Shown here in pieces: positions 11,771-25,089 of a stretch of 64,000 nt of DNA. The stretch is from Antitrichia curtipendula (taxonomy: Eukaryota > Streptophyta > Bryopsida > Hypnales > Leucodontaceae). The number at the start of each line of letters is the position of its first letter. Positions within the stretch are counted from its first letter, which is position 1. The notes below the pieces were generated by a model. That model searched no databases. It was not told the DNA's origin and worked only from the letters and a program-made list of their open reading frames with translations. The stretch is taken from NCBI GenBank assembly GCA_951230915.1, contig OX579635.1, positions 25,172,001 to 25,236,000 on the forward strand, in the 5' to 3' direction. Made by a program: the position numbers and the translations under genes.

Positions 11771-14185
11771 TTGCTTTAGGCTAGAAAAGAGGGGGAAAAA
11801 AATGCACCTCAAGGGTCCTACCATATAGTAGGAAGTGGTAGGACCAAGTGCTGATCCATTGAAGGTATCACGGGAACCTTTAAAGTTCCACTGGTGGCCT
11901 CCCATTGATAATCAACGTATTTTTCCTAAAGGGGAAGATTGTCTATGCTTTGTGAATACACTTCTATCTTTCCAAGTAAGTGAATTGGTTCTTCCATTGA
12001 ACTAATTGAGTCACTATTGGAATTGTAAAGACCAGCTTCAAGGAAGTCTCTGAAGATTGTTTGCCAATCACTGCTATTAGACTCAACAGAGAGGTTTTAG
12101 GCTTCCAAAATTGCTCTAACGGGGCTGAAAATTTGAAAATCTATAGAACAATCCTTGAAGCAAAGGTAGTGATGTGGAGCCTAGAGAGAGAAATACCTGC
12201 CGTTGAAGCCGCTGGAGTCCCCAAGCTTCTATAAACACCATTTGTAGTATTAGTCTTCTTGGCTTATACAACCTATTACATGGATAAATGCTACACTTTG
12301 CCAAGAAGTCCCTCCAAAAATGCATCACTATCATTGTTTGTATCCGCTTTGTGGCCACTCTTGCTCCTAGAGGTGTGTACAGAATCTCTATTGCAAACCA
12401 AAGTTTCACCTTGTGGCAATGGTGGATTGTGGTCGTACTTTGCCAACACCATGCGGATGCTAAGCTCAATGCAGTCGGCTGCAAGAATGTCTACAAACCT
12501 AGTTGTGTCAGAGAATTTCATACAAAAATTTCTTTTCTAGTTGCAATATTTGTGTACATAGAGTAAATGGAAGCCGAGAAGCATTCCATCACTTCCATGT
12601 GAGCCCATTTCTTACGGACTCCTACCAAATTTGATGTTGGCACAAAAAACATATGTGGGAATTCTCTAGGGCATACAAGTCCCAGTGGTTTGGGATCTTT
12701 GACCTTGTCACAAGACAATAGTGTTCCACGTAGTCACCCATCGATGCATCAACTCCTCAATTTGATGTCCCCTCCATTGGCAATGCTTGTTGTGTTTGAA
12801 GCTCCTTCACCAAACTAAAGAGCTCATTGGTGCACCCGATTGCGTTCCAAAAGTGGTGTGCTTTGGAAAATCTCCACTTGTGGATTTGTCAAATCATATA
12901 AGAGTGTGAGTGGCTTGCGTGGTGCGGTATCTGCCTTTGCTCTAATTGCGCATCGTCTCCATCGTCTCCCCCATCTCCTCTGCTCGCCAACAACTCTTGC
13001 TCCTTACCGTCATACTTATGCAACATTGCCTCCCGCAGTAGTTCGACTACTAGCTGAGCCCTTGTCACCATCAATGGGGACAATTCTAAAGGCACTTGCT
13101 TGAGCCCTCTTCAATTTTACCCTCACCACTTGTCCCTTTTGTTTCTTCACAGTCGAGTAGTTTAGTGATCCTACCTTCTAATCTGAGTAAAGCAAATCAA
13201 AACCCTTGAGGGCTGGATGCGGCTGCCGTTCCGAGGACACATCGGATTCTCCGATTGTTGCCAAGCTATGCACTCTCCTTGTTGCCACTAGCAACAACCT
13301 TCACTATATTTGGAAATCCTAATATTAGGCAAGAGATTCTCCTTCACAACATGCAAAATTCCTTCAAAAATTATAGTTGATTATACCAACTAAGAAATCC
13401 CACAGCGAATCAATAGAATTTGTGTCCACTCTCTTGGCGAGGAATTGCAAGGAAGTTTGCAACTACCTCTCTTCATTGGCAAAGTTCTAAAGAAATCCTT
13501 ACTTATGCACCCTAATATTCAAGCAATGGTCTAGGAATTTTGAATTTATATTCTTGCATAGGCCTCAATTATACTTGCCTCAATTGTAAAACGCATTGGT
13601 GGTACCGGTGGCCCTCCTGATAGCTCCATCACCACAACAACCACGCAATGCACGTCTTGTAGCCCTTGGACATGTTTGTATACTTGGAGCACACAAGAAG
13701 AAACAAAAAATTGCCAAGCACTTGCAACTTTCATTTACTGAACCCTACTTGAGGAAGATGCATAGCAATTCTAACAATTTTGCAGGAAAGTGGAGCAAGG
13801 AATACAAGATGGAAGAGATGCAGAGCATTTTGAAATTTTGGCGAGAGGCAAGCCAACTGAAGGTGATGTGGATGAGGCTACTCCCTCCTACAACGGCTCG
13901 AGCGCACCGCTCTTGGTAGGTCCCCAACCCACAATTGTTGTACCCGGTCCATCCATGTGTATCAAATTTAGGACCTTCAAACCCGGCCCAAGACTGAGTG
14001 CCACCTCAATGTCTTTGGCTTCAAAAAGTTGTGTAAATCATCGTTGAATAATTACCGAAATCAAATTGTGCATATACATAGATTGTGTGACTTAGGTGAA
14101 CTTTGTAATATACATCTTTTCCAAATTCATTCTCTAGTTTTCTACCCACAAACACAATGTGTTCTTATAGGCCTAATGGGGTTAA
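11771..14185 (-). pseudogene. Degenerate coding-like DNA upstream of the transposase relic, identity uncertain
   Basis: This stretch has higher GC than neighbouring intergenic DNA and several overlapping minus-strand frames, for example 12889-13095 with AQLVVELLREAMLHKYDGKE, 12518-12718 and 12291-12521. They are broken by stops and do not form one frame. It may be the N-terminal and 5' part of the same piggyBac element, or an unrelated captured gene. Near 14170-14185 GCCTAATGGGGTTAA reads inversely as TTAACCCCATTAGGC. This resembles the TTAA/CCC ends of the miniature elements and could be the element border, but no matching partner was found on the other side. Confidence 0.35.
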
Positions 14186-14465
14186 ACATTTATAGTCTAT
14201 GTTGAAGGTGTTTGTAAATTTGTTGATACAAGTGAAGTGAGATGGAATTTGTATATTGGAGTGACTGCAGAAAAGACCGAATGATTTTGGTAGGATTTTG
14301 CCAAACTATTTTTGCTATGACTTCTGAATAGTAAACCCAATGCCAAAATAAAAAATTTATCCCTAGATGTTTTAATGTTAATTGTATCTTTTATTTCTCC
14401 AAAAAGTTTTTAAATCATTTTATATTTAAAATTCAATTTCTGTAATTTGTTGCACTTTGGGGGGT

Positions 14466-14511
14466 GTATTAAAGAGTATCCAAATTTAGTATTAAAGAGT
14501 ATCCAAATTTA
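14466..14511. repeat. Perfect tandem duplication, 23 bp x 2
   Basis: The unit GTATTAAAGAGTATCCAAATTTA occurs twice back to back. It lies in AT-rich DNA with no associated gene. Confidence 0.9.
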
Positions 14512-15577
14512 ATATACTAGAGCTAAAATTTTGGTGGTCTATTCCCACATTAGTAGGGCATGATCTATATGAAGGGCATCAAAAATGCGTTATTTTATAT
14601 CTCAACGTTCGTGCAAATAGGCCCCAAAAGGGGCTCCGTGGCATGCACACTTATGAACATTGATGATGGTTTCAAGTTCCTTTTTTTGGTGCAATCTCTT
14701 TACCACCAAGTCCTCACAAATGAACAGTTTTTATTTATTTATTATTTTTCTGTTATTGATTTATTAAAAATCAAATTGTTGAAATCCTCCTATTCTACCT
14801 ACAATTCTAAATGTCCTCAAAAAGGTGGATTATGTCTCTAATAGAGACAATGAGAGTTTAGGGGTTTATGGTCTTACTTTTACTTTTGATTTCAAAAATG
14901 TATTTGAAGATAAAAAATTACATTAGCTATTGAAAGATATAATATTTTTCTCAATTAGTGCCTCAAAGCAAAATGTATGTTACCTTGAGTCCAAAACAAA
15001 GTTTGTCAATTAAATCAAAAAGTCGCAAAAAGTCAAATTAAAATTTTCAAAATTTGGTTTCTCATGAAAAATATTTTTGAAGTTTTTGCACTTTGCAATA
15101 GAAATGACAATTTTCAATGCTTCTTGATGATAAAAACGCCTTGGAACTTTAGAGATTACCATAGTTCTTCACAGTTTTAAGGACTGCTATTTTTAATATT
15201 TATATTGCTTTAAAAATAAATAAAAATTATAATCAATTTAAAGTTCTGAACTTTAGATTAGATTCTAAGGGATTAAAAAAACATATTTTTAAAATTTATT
15301 TTTGTTAATGTGCATTTTATATAAATTGTGTGGACAAATTTGAATTTTTGTTGATAGTCATAAATTATCTATGGCAAAAATAGGTAGATATGCTAGAGTA
15401 GTTTTTTGAGCAAATATCAAAATTTTGATGCAAAACTAGTGCAAGTTGAGCATTTCTATGCATCTTGAATATGTGATGAAAATATGTTTATTATAGCGTA
15501 CAACTACTTGGTACCTATAATAAAAAAGTTTAACAAACAAGTGACAACATATCTTTAGATTGACTTTTCATTTGATT
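14512..15577. other. AT-rich intergenic DNA with worn MITE-like termini
   Basis: No gene seen. At about 14841-14866 the text GAGACAATGAGAGTTTAGGGG resembles one end of the 0.93-kb TTAA elements. At about 15148-15165 CTTGGAACTTTAGAGATTA resembles the other end. The remnants are too diverged to define an element. Confidence 0.4.
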
Positions 15578-16075
15578 TTAGGCTTTCATCTTAGATCCTT
15601 GTGTCTTTGGGTTTTGTTAGAATGCAACTTTCAACCACACATGTTTTTGTTAGAATTTTATCGTTGATTTCCGAACAAATTTTTGTTGTCATCCACCTTC
15701 AATTCACATTTTATGTTTTGCATTGCATTAGAGTTTTCACATAATCATTTTTTATCCAACTTTTATATTAGATCCTTATTTTCTTTACGTTTTGTTAGAG
15801 TATAGGTCTTGAAGCCACTACAATTTTTAGCCACACATGTTTTTCTGGGATTTTATCTTTGATTTTGTAATAAATTTTTGTTGTCATCCACACTACAAGG
15901 AAATGCTGTCATTTAGTCAATTCGGACACTTTTTTTGTCAATTTGGATATTTTTTTTGTCAATTCGGACACTGTCTGTCAATTCGGACGTGTCAATTTGG
16001 ACATTGTTTTCTTGTAGTGCCACCTTCAATTCACATTTTTTGTCCCACATTGCAATAGAGTTTTCACATCTAGTA
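15578..16075. repeat. Diverged tandem duplication (about 190-bp unit), second copy interrupted
   Basis: The block from about 15578 to 15758 (ATCTTAGATCCTTGTGTC .. CACACATGTTTTTG .. TTGTTGTCATCCACCTTCA .. GAGTTTTCACATAATC) is repeated from about 15768 to 16075. Order and sequence are the same, but a 129-bp insertion at 15891-16019 splits the second copy. Confidence 0.85.
15891..16019. mobile_element. 129-bp CACTA-type miniature inverted-repeat element
   Basis: Starts CACTACAAGGAAA and ends TTTTCTTGTAGTG, giving near-perfect terminal inverted repeats of the En/Spm CACTACAAGAAA type. It is flanked by the 3-bp duplication CCA (15888-15890 and 16020-16022). The inside is almost entirely five subterminal-type copies of a TCAATTCGGACA-like motif. 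The homologous unoccupied site TTGTCATCCACCTTCAATT lies at about 15685, which proves the insertion borders. Too short to encode anything, so it depends on a transposase elsewhere. Confidence 0.95.
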
Positions 16076-17047
16076 GGATTTTCATGGTTGTGTTTTGCAT
16101 TATGCATCTTGAATAAGTCATGACTTCCTTCCAAATCAAGCTCTAATAGTTTGGAGGATGAAGATGCAACACCATAATATATTGGACTTGCAGAAAGTAT
16201 TGAGAGTGTTTACTTCAAGTTCTAGATTTTTGCAAGATTGTGTTATTTTTTTGTAAGCTTTGTAGGTAGTATTGCATGATCTATATAGTATAGGGTTTTT
16301 TTTAAAGTAGAATTCACATTGTATTTGCCAATATGAGCGTTGTTAATAGTTTTGGTCTTTCTTGTTCTAATTTTTGCATATTCTCATTTTGTTTTTGTAA
16401 ATTTGTTAGGGTTTTAATTTAATGTAGGATTGTCTAGTTTATTCCTCTTTATGAACTAGTAAATGCATTCCATTTAATGTTTGCAAAGGATTTTGTAGAT
16501 GGAGCCAAAAAAAAGTGGTATATTTAAAAGTTAGTATTACATTCATGTCATTACGTATTGTTGTGTAATAATTGGTATCTTTTGCAGGGAAGGGGGCGCA
16601 TATTTAGAACTCGTGAATTTGAAATGTTGCTTTAAAATTTGCTTATATCAAAACAATTGCATAGTGAAATAATAGTTGAAGAAATTTACTTTAATCATCA
16701 TTTCTATCTTGGATGTGTTTCCACCCGTACGCAATTGTTTTGACACAATGTTTCAATTGGATTGGTGTCTACATGGTTTGAAGCTGATGCTTGCTAGTTA
16801 GTGTATATTATGAGTGCTTGACACTTTTGACTACACGGTGACACATTTTGCCAATTAATTCATTCATTTTGAAATGAACTCAAAATATATTTTGTACTTT
16901 CCTCCCCTATGTTTATATTTTTTTTACTAATGTTGTGCTCACAATCAATATGGGATATTGACAACGTATCCCACATCAATATTAACGTATTTTCATTGAA
17001 CCATACTTCTATACCATATATCCATATGTCTTTTGTATTTCTTATAT

Positions 17048-17128
<81 letters not shown>

Positions 17129-20100
17129 CCTTATTGTAAACACTAATCTCGACGATGATCGCCAAGCATAGCGTTGTTGTGTAAAGAGCGGTTTGCCTTA
17201 AAAAATCATAGGGATTTTGGTTGCAACCATAAATGGTTTAGGAATTACAGAATTTGTAGTCGTTTAGATTCTTCAAACTCGATCGTTGAATCTTCAAATT
17301 GATCCCCGTTGGCCTATCTTATAATAGCTCTAATTGGGTTCAGAGGTTAGGGTAGGTGATAAAAAATCACGGGCTTCAGACGGATAAAACGGGACGGCCA
17401 GACCATGAGCTGAACCGTCTGAGGGATTGGCTTCTAAACTTCAAACCACGGTGACCAACAATCATGCCTCATCAATGGAAACAACATAAAAATACGACCA
17501 TGTAGGTGAAGAACTCCACTTTGTCGTATCCACAACACAAAAAGAGGCTAAGCAATTGTTTCACCCATGCCGCCCACAACAATGAAAGAGAAGCCATATG
17601 CCACAACACACAAGTCTTCAATGTCTTTTTCAAATCCAACATCAACTCCTTGCTAAATTTAGATTTAGTGTCACTTATTTATATAGAATCCAAATGAAAT
17701 GTATAATAACTTTTTGGAAAGAGAACACAATCATCTACTTCTCCTCCAAATTTCAACTCATTCTAACACTTTGTCCAACTTCTATGGCCATCCAAAGTTT
17801 CGGCCTTGAGAAAGAAGGCAACAAATATTTCCTCACTTAGTCACTCACAACTCACTCATACAAACTTCATATAGAATGAATAATAACTTAATAGAAATTC
17901 AACACAAATTTCACACTTTTTTCAAATTCCATTTCAAACAAAAGATTTGTCCGTCTTCTATGGTCGGTCAAAGTTTCTGCCCTTTTTACATAGAAGGCAT
18001 CAAACCTCCCTTCACTCAAACTAGCACAATTTTTGGTTGACAACTCCTAATCAAGTAAGTGAGATTAATTTAAAACTTCACACCATGCTACAAAACTCTT
18101 CAAATTTTTATACCAAAATTCTCTAAATACAATATACAATGGCTCCTCAAACATTTGGACCTTACAAGTAACATAGAGAGAGACGATGAATAGTATTTTC
18201 CCTTTTCCTTCACCTTATCTTCTACCTAATCACACAAGTCAAATGACTTTAGTCCATATCTTGGCCATGTGGCTCCCCTAACACCCATTGATTATGAGTT
18301 TTGACCATAAGATTAATTCAAAATCCCTCGTTAGAAGATAAATTATCCCAAAGTATCTAGAAGGTAAACTATTTGAATATATCCCTCTTATAACTTTATA
18401 CACACAAATTTAATTTAGAAAACTTCTCCAAGTATGAAATAAAGAACTAACATATATCTAATAAAATAAAATAAAAATAGAACTCCAGTCGAAATATCAC
18501 TCCATCTGCAAGAACTTGAGAATGAGTTTGACAATAGCAACAACATAATTAGCATGATCCGCCTTAATTAAAGGATTAACTAGCCCTTCCAATCATCGTT
18601 GGTGACCACAACTTTCCTCAATAGGCTTAACATGCAATAATATTGATCGATACTCAAACCTTCAAAACATCCTTTAAATGTCACTTCACGGATGCCGGGC
18701 TCAACACATCCAACCTGCAACAAGATCATCAATGCCTAAGCGTTTTGTTGAAAATTTATGTGCCATCGACCATCGTTGCTCCACGTGAGGTTGTTTCGAT
18801 GGTCGAGATGGCCTAGCTTCATTTTGTGAATGCTCATGCGGCAATGAAAGGCTCAATAACAATTGAGGTTGGTCCAACAATTGTGATAAAGAAAATTCAA
18901 ACTCACGCTTTGATTGAAATTCTTCATCTTGAGACTACAAAAAAAAATCCTTCAGTTCAACATAGTATAACTCAAATAAAGAACAGAGAATAATAATATC
19001 AAATACAATAAAGCTAACAAGTGAACTCTTCTCTTTATAGTTGTCTATCACAGCAGTGAAAAGCATCACCTTAAAGCCACTTCAAATAATATCATCTCCT
19101 TTATTATTTTATAAATATCAAAACCCATCTAAAAAAATGTAATTACACATATTTTTACATAATGCATGCATTTGCAACATGACAACGTGATCACATGCTA
19201 TATTTTCTTTCAGATTGACGACATTGGAAGGGGGGTATTTTTTTCTTTTGAAATCCAATGAAGAGCAGTCATCAACAGCTAATTTAAAAAAAATCATTAT
19301 CAAAGGCAAGTAACAAGGTTCACTTTCTTCATTAGAGACTCGACAATTGGGATTTTTTGGAGTTAGGAGGCTTGATATAGTAGCAAGTGTTGCTACTTTG
19401 TAGGAAATAGTACTAAGAATTTGATGTTTTTGCTTTTAGTATGCCCTAAATGTTTTGACTTGCATCAAAAATGGCTTTAGGTTGATCCAACAAAATTATA
19501 ACATAAAGTTTATGAATAATACAAGGTACTCAAAATTTGACTTGAAAAATTATAAGTAATTGAGACCTACTATGTAATTATCCAAATTACATGAAATTAA
19601 AGTGCTTTAAATTCATCACTATTAAAATAAAAAAATTCATCCTAACAAATATGTTTGATGCAAATGGATATAGAAATATAATTGTAATAAATTCCCTAGA
19701 AATAACTTCACATTAATATTGAAGTTTTTTTAATGACAATTCTTAGGTCATAATTGGTTTAGTTAATTTTTTAATGACCTTTGGAACTCCAGTATTGACA
19801 TATATGAAGTCCTCTTTGTGCCCATGGAATGCCTTTTGAATAAAATGATGTCAGGATAAAACAAAGATAAAAATGATGAATCAAAACCAAGAAAAAAATG
19901 GTAGAATGAAGCTAGGACAAAAATGGTGAAATGAAGCTAGAATAAATTTGGAATTTAAAAAAAAAAAATGGGAGTTGATAGGCTTCATTTTGCAACCATG
20001 GGGTCTCGACCTACACATAATTTAATGCCTTTTTCAATTGAAGGGGTTGAAAAATAATTTGAAGGAAAGATAGAAATCTTGGGGTTTAATTAAATTTTGA

Positions 20101-21269
20101 AATCAAAACCATAAAAATTCAAATTGGAATTTAGATTAAAAAAAATATGAGAGTTGAAAGAGTACACTTTCCATCCATAGGATTTGGATCTTTGGGGCAT
20201 TAACAAATATAGAGTTCAAGGCCATCTAATAGTCAACATACATTTCCAAAGTCCAATCTAGTGAGCTCACAATTGCCAAGACTTCCATATCAAAGAATAT
20301 TCTAGAGGCTTTTAATACTAAAAGGCTCAATCTATAACTATTTTTTCAGATTTCATTTTTCATGTACCTATGAATTTAATTTTTGGTCTTTATTTTTTGA
20401 AGATTTGATTGCATGTTATATATTAGTTGTAAAGAATTTAAAACAAAAAATAAAACAATTCATATCAAATGCAATTGATGCTCAAAAAGTTTGAAAATCT
20501 CTCCATTTTTATATCATAGTATCAAATATTACAATGCATATTTTTTTATTCTATCGTTATATAAAGTTTAAAATCCACATTCCATAGTTGCAAATTCATT
20601 CTTTCGAATTGCTCACTAGTATTTTAGAAAAATTTATATATTTTAGGTAGAATTACAAATGAATACTAAAAAATATCATTCAATGAAAAATTAATTTTCA
20701 ATAGAAATCTAATGCTTTCTAGGCTTCAATATATGTGCAAACTCCCATCACTAAGATTTTCCAACCCCAAAATAGGGTCCTAAAACCTTTAGTTGGGTGT
20801 TATTGGTAGCAAAGAGAGCATAGGAGTCCTAGTATAAATTAAAACTTCATTATTACAAAGTGGGCTCCAATTGATTGATTTTAACAAATCTAATTTAATC
20901 ATTTTGGCTTACAAAATCTTTAAGAATTTAAAAATGATTGAATAAATTTTTTAACATGTTTTCAGAAATTTTGGAGAGTATGTTGTTCACTTTAACATGC
21001 TTGCATACATAGTTCCGATTTGTGATGTTTTATTCTTGTTACATCTTCTAATTGAAAAAACCATCTAATTCATTTTAAATTTATTCTTATGCAAACTAAG
21101 CCGGTATATTCTTATATATTTATTACAAAATTATTTTAATTATAAAAATATATACCTTGATCGAAATGGTATGACAAATACTAAATTCAAATATAACTAC
21201 ATAGATATATGTGTAATTTCATAAGATTATATTGGTATTTTAAGATTTATTAATAATATTATTCAATAA
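16076..21269. other. Intergenic DNA, no gene seen
   Basis: Mostly AT-rich. It includes the TA microsatellite at 17049-17127 and a diverged tandem similarity between about 17690-17850 and 17870-18040 (ATGAAWNNTATAATAACTT .. TCTATGG .. CAAAGTTTC). A weaker internal similarity links 19940-20000 with 20118-20190. Region 18500-18900 is somewhat GC-richer, but no frame over 65 codons is present. Confidence 0.5.
17049..17127. repeat. (TA)n microsatellite, about 79 bp
   Basis: Almost pure TA alternation with a single phase break near 17090. The apparent Ile/Tyr-rich frames across it on both strands are artefacts of the repeat. Confidence 0.98.
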
Positions 21270-21500
21270 TAGTTTTGACATCATAGTTAAAGATTTATAC
21301 TACTTTATGAAGTTAATCCATAAAGAATTGCAACGTTTGATATCCTGAATTGCTTCAAAATATTCATGTCCAAAGCAAGGTCAAAATCTTCATCTATTTT
21401 TATTCTCCAACTATAAAATCCTTTAGTTAATTTATTCAAGTACATTCTCTCAAATTTTAAAACAAAAATTTCCATCCATTGCAAGTTCAATGTGCTTAAA
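21270..21500 (+). mobile_element. Fragment of a TTAA-MITE-related repeat
   Basis: The inverse of this stretch matches the interior of 53447-53895 and 23300-23640. A landmark is the inverse of GATGAAGATTTTAGCCTTGC, seen here with one change near 21370-21395. No termini are preserved. Confidence 0.5.
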
Positions 21501-22756
21501 TTTTAAAAAGTAGTTTTTTGGGATTCACACTAGAGGTGAAGCTTTCCAACATTTTTAGAATAAAACACACATGTCTGATAGCTTGTGAATTTTAGTCAAT
21601 ATGTTTAAAAATAGATTAAAAATCCATGGAATAGAATTTTACCAAAAAAACTTTCATATTCATCTTTAGAAAAGATTTAAAGTGAAAACTAGTATTTGAT
21701 GAAAGATAAACTAAATTCCTAATAATATTGGCAAGAAATTATAAATTATAAATTTTTATGGTAAAAACATTCTAATAAGTAATATATATCCTGTCAAATT
21801 TTTTTATTTGGAATTATTTTAAATTGAATTCAAAAATGATAATATATATGTTTATCCTACCTTTCATTGCCTGCAAAAATAAATTATTTTTAACTTTCAT
21901 TATAATATTCAAAATTGAATGATTCAAATGTCTTTGTGTAGGTATCAATTAAAAATAATATATAAAATTAATTAGCATATTTAAAAATATATTTTTAGCT
22001 ATCCAATTTGACATTGAAATTATAGAACTTATAACTTATTAAAACTCATAACTTTTGTGAATCACATACCCAAAGTTTTACATGTAAATTAGGATGATTA
22101 GCATCCATTGTATAGATTCTATCTAAAGATTAAAAATAATGAAATCAGTAGAATTTAGCTCAAATTTCAAAAGATCCAAAGTAGACTCTATAGTCCATTA
22201 AGGGTTAATTAGTTAACCAAACCTAATTAAATATTTAATAAGATTATACTATTGTGTGTAATATTACGCTCTTGATTTTGTCATTAAGCATAGCATTTAA
22301 ATAAAAACAATGAAACTCTAAAGGCTTAGAATCAAAGTTAGATATTATAATATTATATTAGAACACATTAATCTTGTAACCATTCACAATGTACTCATTA
22401 TTTATAGATGGTACATTGATACATCCATGTTAATCATTTAAATATTTTAAAGGTTTAGTAGGTTTTTAAAATAGAATTATTGCATCAAATTCTTTTTTTC
22501 ACTATATCCAAAAAATTGAAATGATTTCCCTACAAATTTTACCATTTGCTCTTAAGAATTATTTTTTGCCATCAATGTTGTCCATTAATAGTACAATGCA
22601 TATCAATATTCAATGAAATTTTGATTTGTATAAAATTAATAATTAATTCAAATTATATTGTGCCTGATTAGCCATTCATAAAGTGACTTGATTTGGCAAG
22701 TAATATTTATATGAACCATATTATATTTTCACTTTAGAAATTAGAATATACTTGAA
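21500..22756. other. AT-rich intergenic DNA, nothing distinct
   Basis: Stop codons are dense in all frames. No tandem or inverted structure was recognised. Confidence 0.5.
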
Positions 22757-23645
22757 TTAACCCTTAAAAGATCTAGTAGCATTTTTTGGCAACATAGAAT
22801 TTTTGGACATCCATTTATGAACATTATTTTATATTTACTTTGAAATTTGCATCCAAAAAATGGTGTTTCTAAGACACAACAATTTTCATAACTTTTGATA
22901 CATGATTAAGAAGTCATTTTGCGATATGCAGTTTCCTTATAGAGTTCAAGTAGTCAGCCATCTAAGAAAAAATCATTTAAAAAAAATAAAAACTTGAAAT
23001 TGGTTTATTATATTTCATATATTTATATACAGAGAGAGAAAGCTTTGAATCATTCCATTTTGATTAATAAGATGAAAGTTATGAAGACTTTTAGCTTGCG
23101 GGCAATTATAGAAACTCTAAAATAAAATAAAATTTGAAATCCTTTATTTAACTCAATGTTAATATTTTGGAAAATAAAATAAAATCATAGGAAGTATTGA
23201 AATCATTGGGATTGTTTATTACAACCATTGAAATGAGCATTTTTTAGCTCCAAAACTAAATTTTTAACAATTTTTTTCAAGCATGAATATGAATTTTTTG
23301 TTGAAATTTTTTAATGTATTTCCAAATTATTTCTTCAATATATCATAGAGAATTGCAAGTTGTAGGATCTATACATTTTGGGATAAAATTTTTAAAAGAA
23401 TAAATCTAACTATTTGTAAACAATTGAAAATATATATTTTTTGAAATACAAGCATCATGATTTTGCAATTGACAAGTTTTTTTATTCTGATATTTTAGGA
23501 GGGTATACTCTAACAAGTTAACTAAAGAATCCTACAATTTGATTTGTTAAAAAACAAGAGTTGATGAAGATTTTAGCCTTGCTTTGGAGACTAATATTTT
23601 GAAGTAGTTTTGAACCTTTAAACATGAAAAAGCTTTAGGGGTGGA
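22757..23645 (-). mobile_element. Old TTAA-MITE relic (about 889 bp), inverted orientation
   Basis: Begins TTAACCCTTAAAAGATC and ends AAGCTTTAGGGGTGGA, where GGGGTTAA would be expected. The first half aligns with the inverted copy at 55824-56755 (CATTCCATTTTGATTAATAA and its neighbourhood). The second half aligns with 53447-53895. One terminal TTAA has decayed. Confidence 0.65.
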
Positions 23646-24968
23646 AAAGGTTGAAGTATAATTATGAGCTATGCTAATCATGACTCATCAAAAGTGCTAC
23701 ATTGAATTAGGGGATTAACGGGACCAAAAAATTAAAGGGACTTATTGTGAAAAACTTACCTTATGGGAAGTCATTAAGGCTCTATTGCAGAAAAAATGGC
23801 TGAAAATTGGAGTCATCAAGGCTTTGTTGTGGTGAGTGGCTAAAAAGTGGTATTTTTCTACAACAAAGGTAAATATTTATATAGTGTGAAATGTCATTTA
23901 ATTAGTATGGGTCCCCTTAATCTCCCTATTCAATCTATAATCTTTATTGGCATCGTCATGATTTTTTATTATATCTTTATGGATGAATCGAGGGATGAAT
24001 TAATTAATGGATGAAATAATTAATGGTAGAATGTACACTAAGTATATTTGATGCTATTTAGTATGCGAGTGGAGATTGATTGGATGTGAATAATTCCATA
24101 TGAAAAATTTGTGCATTAGGGCCAGACAACTCCATTTAACTTCTAAAAGCTAAAGGCCATTTTTCTGTAAAAGCCCACTCAAACTCCCCCCTACCACTGC
24201 ATTCATCAAAAATATTCAACAAAATATTTAAAAAAGTAAATTTAACTATAGGATCTTGTATTAGACTTGTAGAAAAAGAAGTGGTAAGAATTTAGTAACA
24301 TTTGACAGTAGGGATTGAAAAGTATAAGCATTTGTAGGGAATTTTTTTTTTCAATGTGCCTGAAAATTTCAGATGTCTTTGACCATTACTTGTGGCAAAT
24401 TTTTTCACTATGGATTTTGAATTTAAAAACCTATCATATTCAATATAGTTTTTTTTATGTCTTCAAAAAATTTCAAGCCAAAAAAAGATGTGGAGCACAT
24501 CCAAAAAATTCTTGCAATGCAACAATGTCCAAAATTTCACCCTTTACTTCCTATAGAATGTAGAAGGACTATGTGAATACTATGTAAGCTAAGGCTTTGG
24601 ATAAGCTTTGGAAAATGGGTTCACCTCTATTCATGTTCCCTATTCCTTCCATTGGGAACTTTGAGCTAGACCTCCTTCGTCCACCTTCTTTTAAGGCATC
24701 CACACAGTGGACACACAAAGAAAGGATGCTAAGTGAGGTAAATTTGTTGCTTGAAAGTTAAAATGTAAATTTTTTTGGTTTAAATCTATTGAGACGCCTT
24801 GCATAGCTTTAGAAGTAGTTTTAATTTGTTTTGAAATTCAAGTGAGAAGATAAACTCTTCCCTTTCAAGAATAGACACTAAAGTTTACTAGTAACCAATT
24901 AAAAGTAACCAAGATTTAAAGTTGCTAGAAGAAAAGGATTATAAGTGTAATGTGCTTTGATGGGATGT
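23646..24968. other. Intergenic DNA, no gene seen
   Basis: AT-rich, without a frame above 82 codons or a defined repeat. Words reminiscent of the TTAA-MITE family (GAAAATTTCAGATGTC near 24360) suggest an unrecognisably old copy. Confidence 0.4.
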
Positions 24969-25085
24969 CACCAAGTCATGAGTTTAGAGGTTGGTTGGAA
25001 AGGAACTAGATGTCACGATTATGTGGTCCAGGTTCGATTCCTATCGGGTCTGTTTGAGAAATGGCGAGATAGACATGACTTGGTG
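24969..25085. mobile_element. Possible tRNA-derived SINE or foldback with a Pol III B-box
   Basis: Contains GGTTCGATTCC at 25031-25041, a perfect match to the tRNA B-box consensus. It is bracketed by a 12-bp perfect inverted repeat, CACCAAGTCATG (24969-24980) and CATGACTTGGTG (25074-25085). No clear A-box, cloverleaf or poly(A) tail was found, so a chance B-box within a foldback is possible. Confidence 0.35.
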
Positions 25086-25089
25086 TTGC

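Noticed and set aside
16860..17165. Frames rich in Ile and Tyr on both strands
   Set aside because: Produced by translation of the TA microsatellite.
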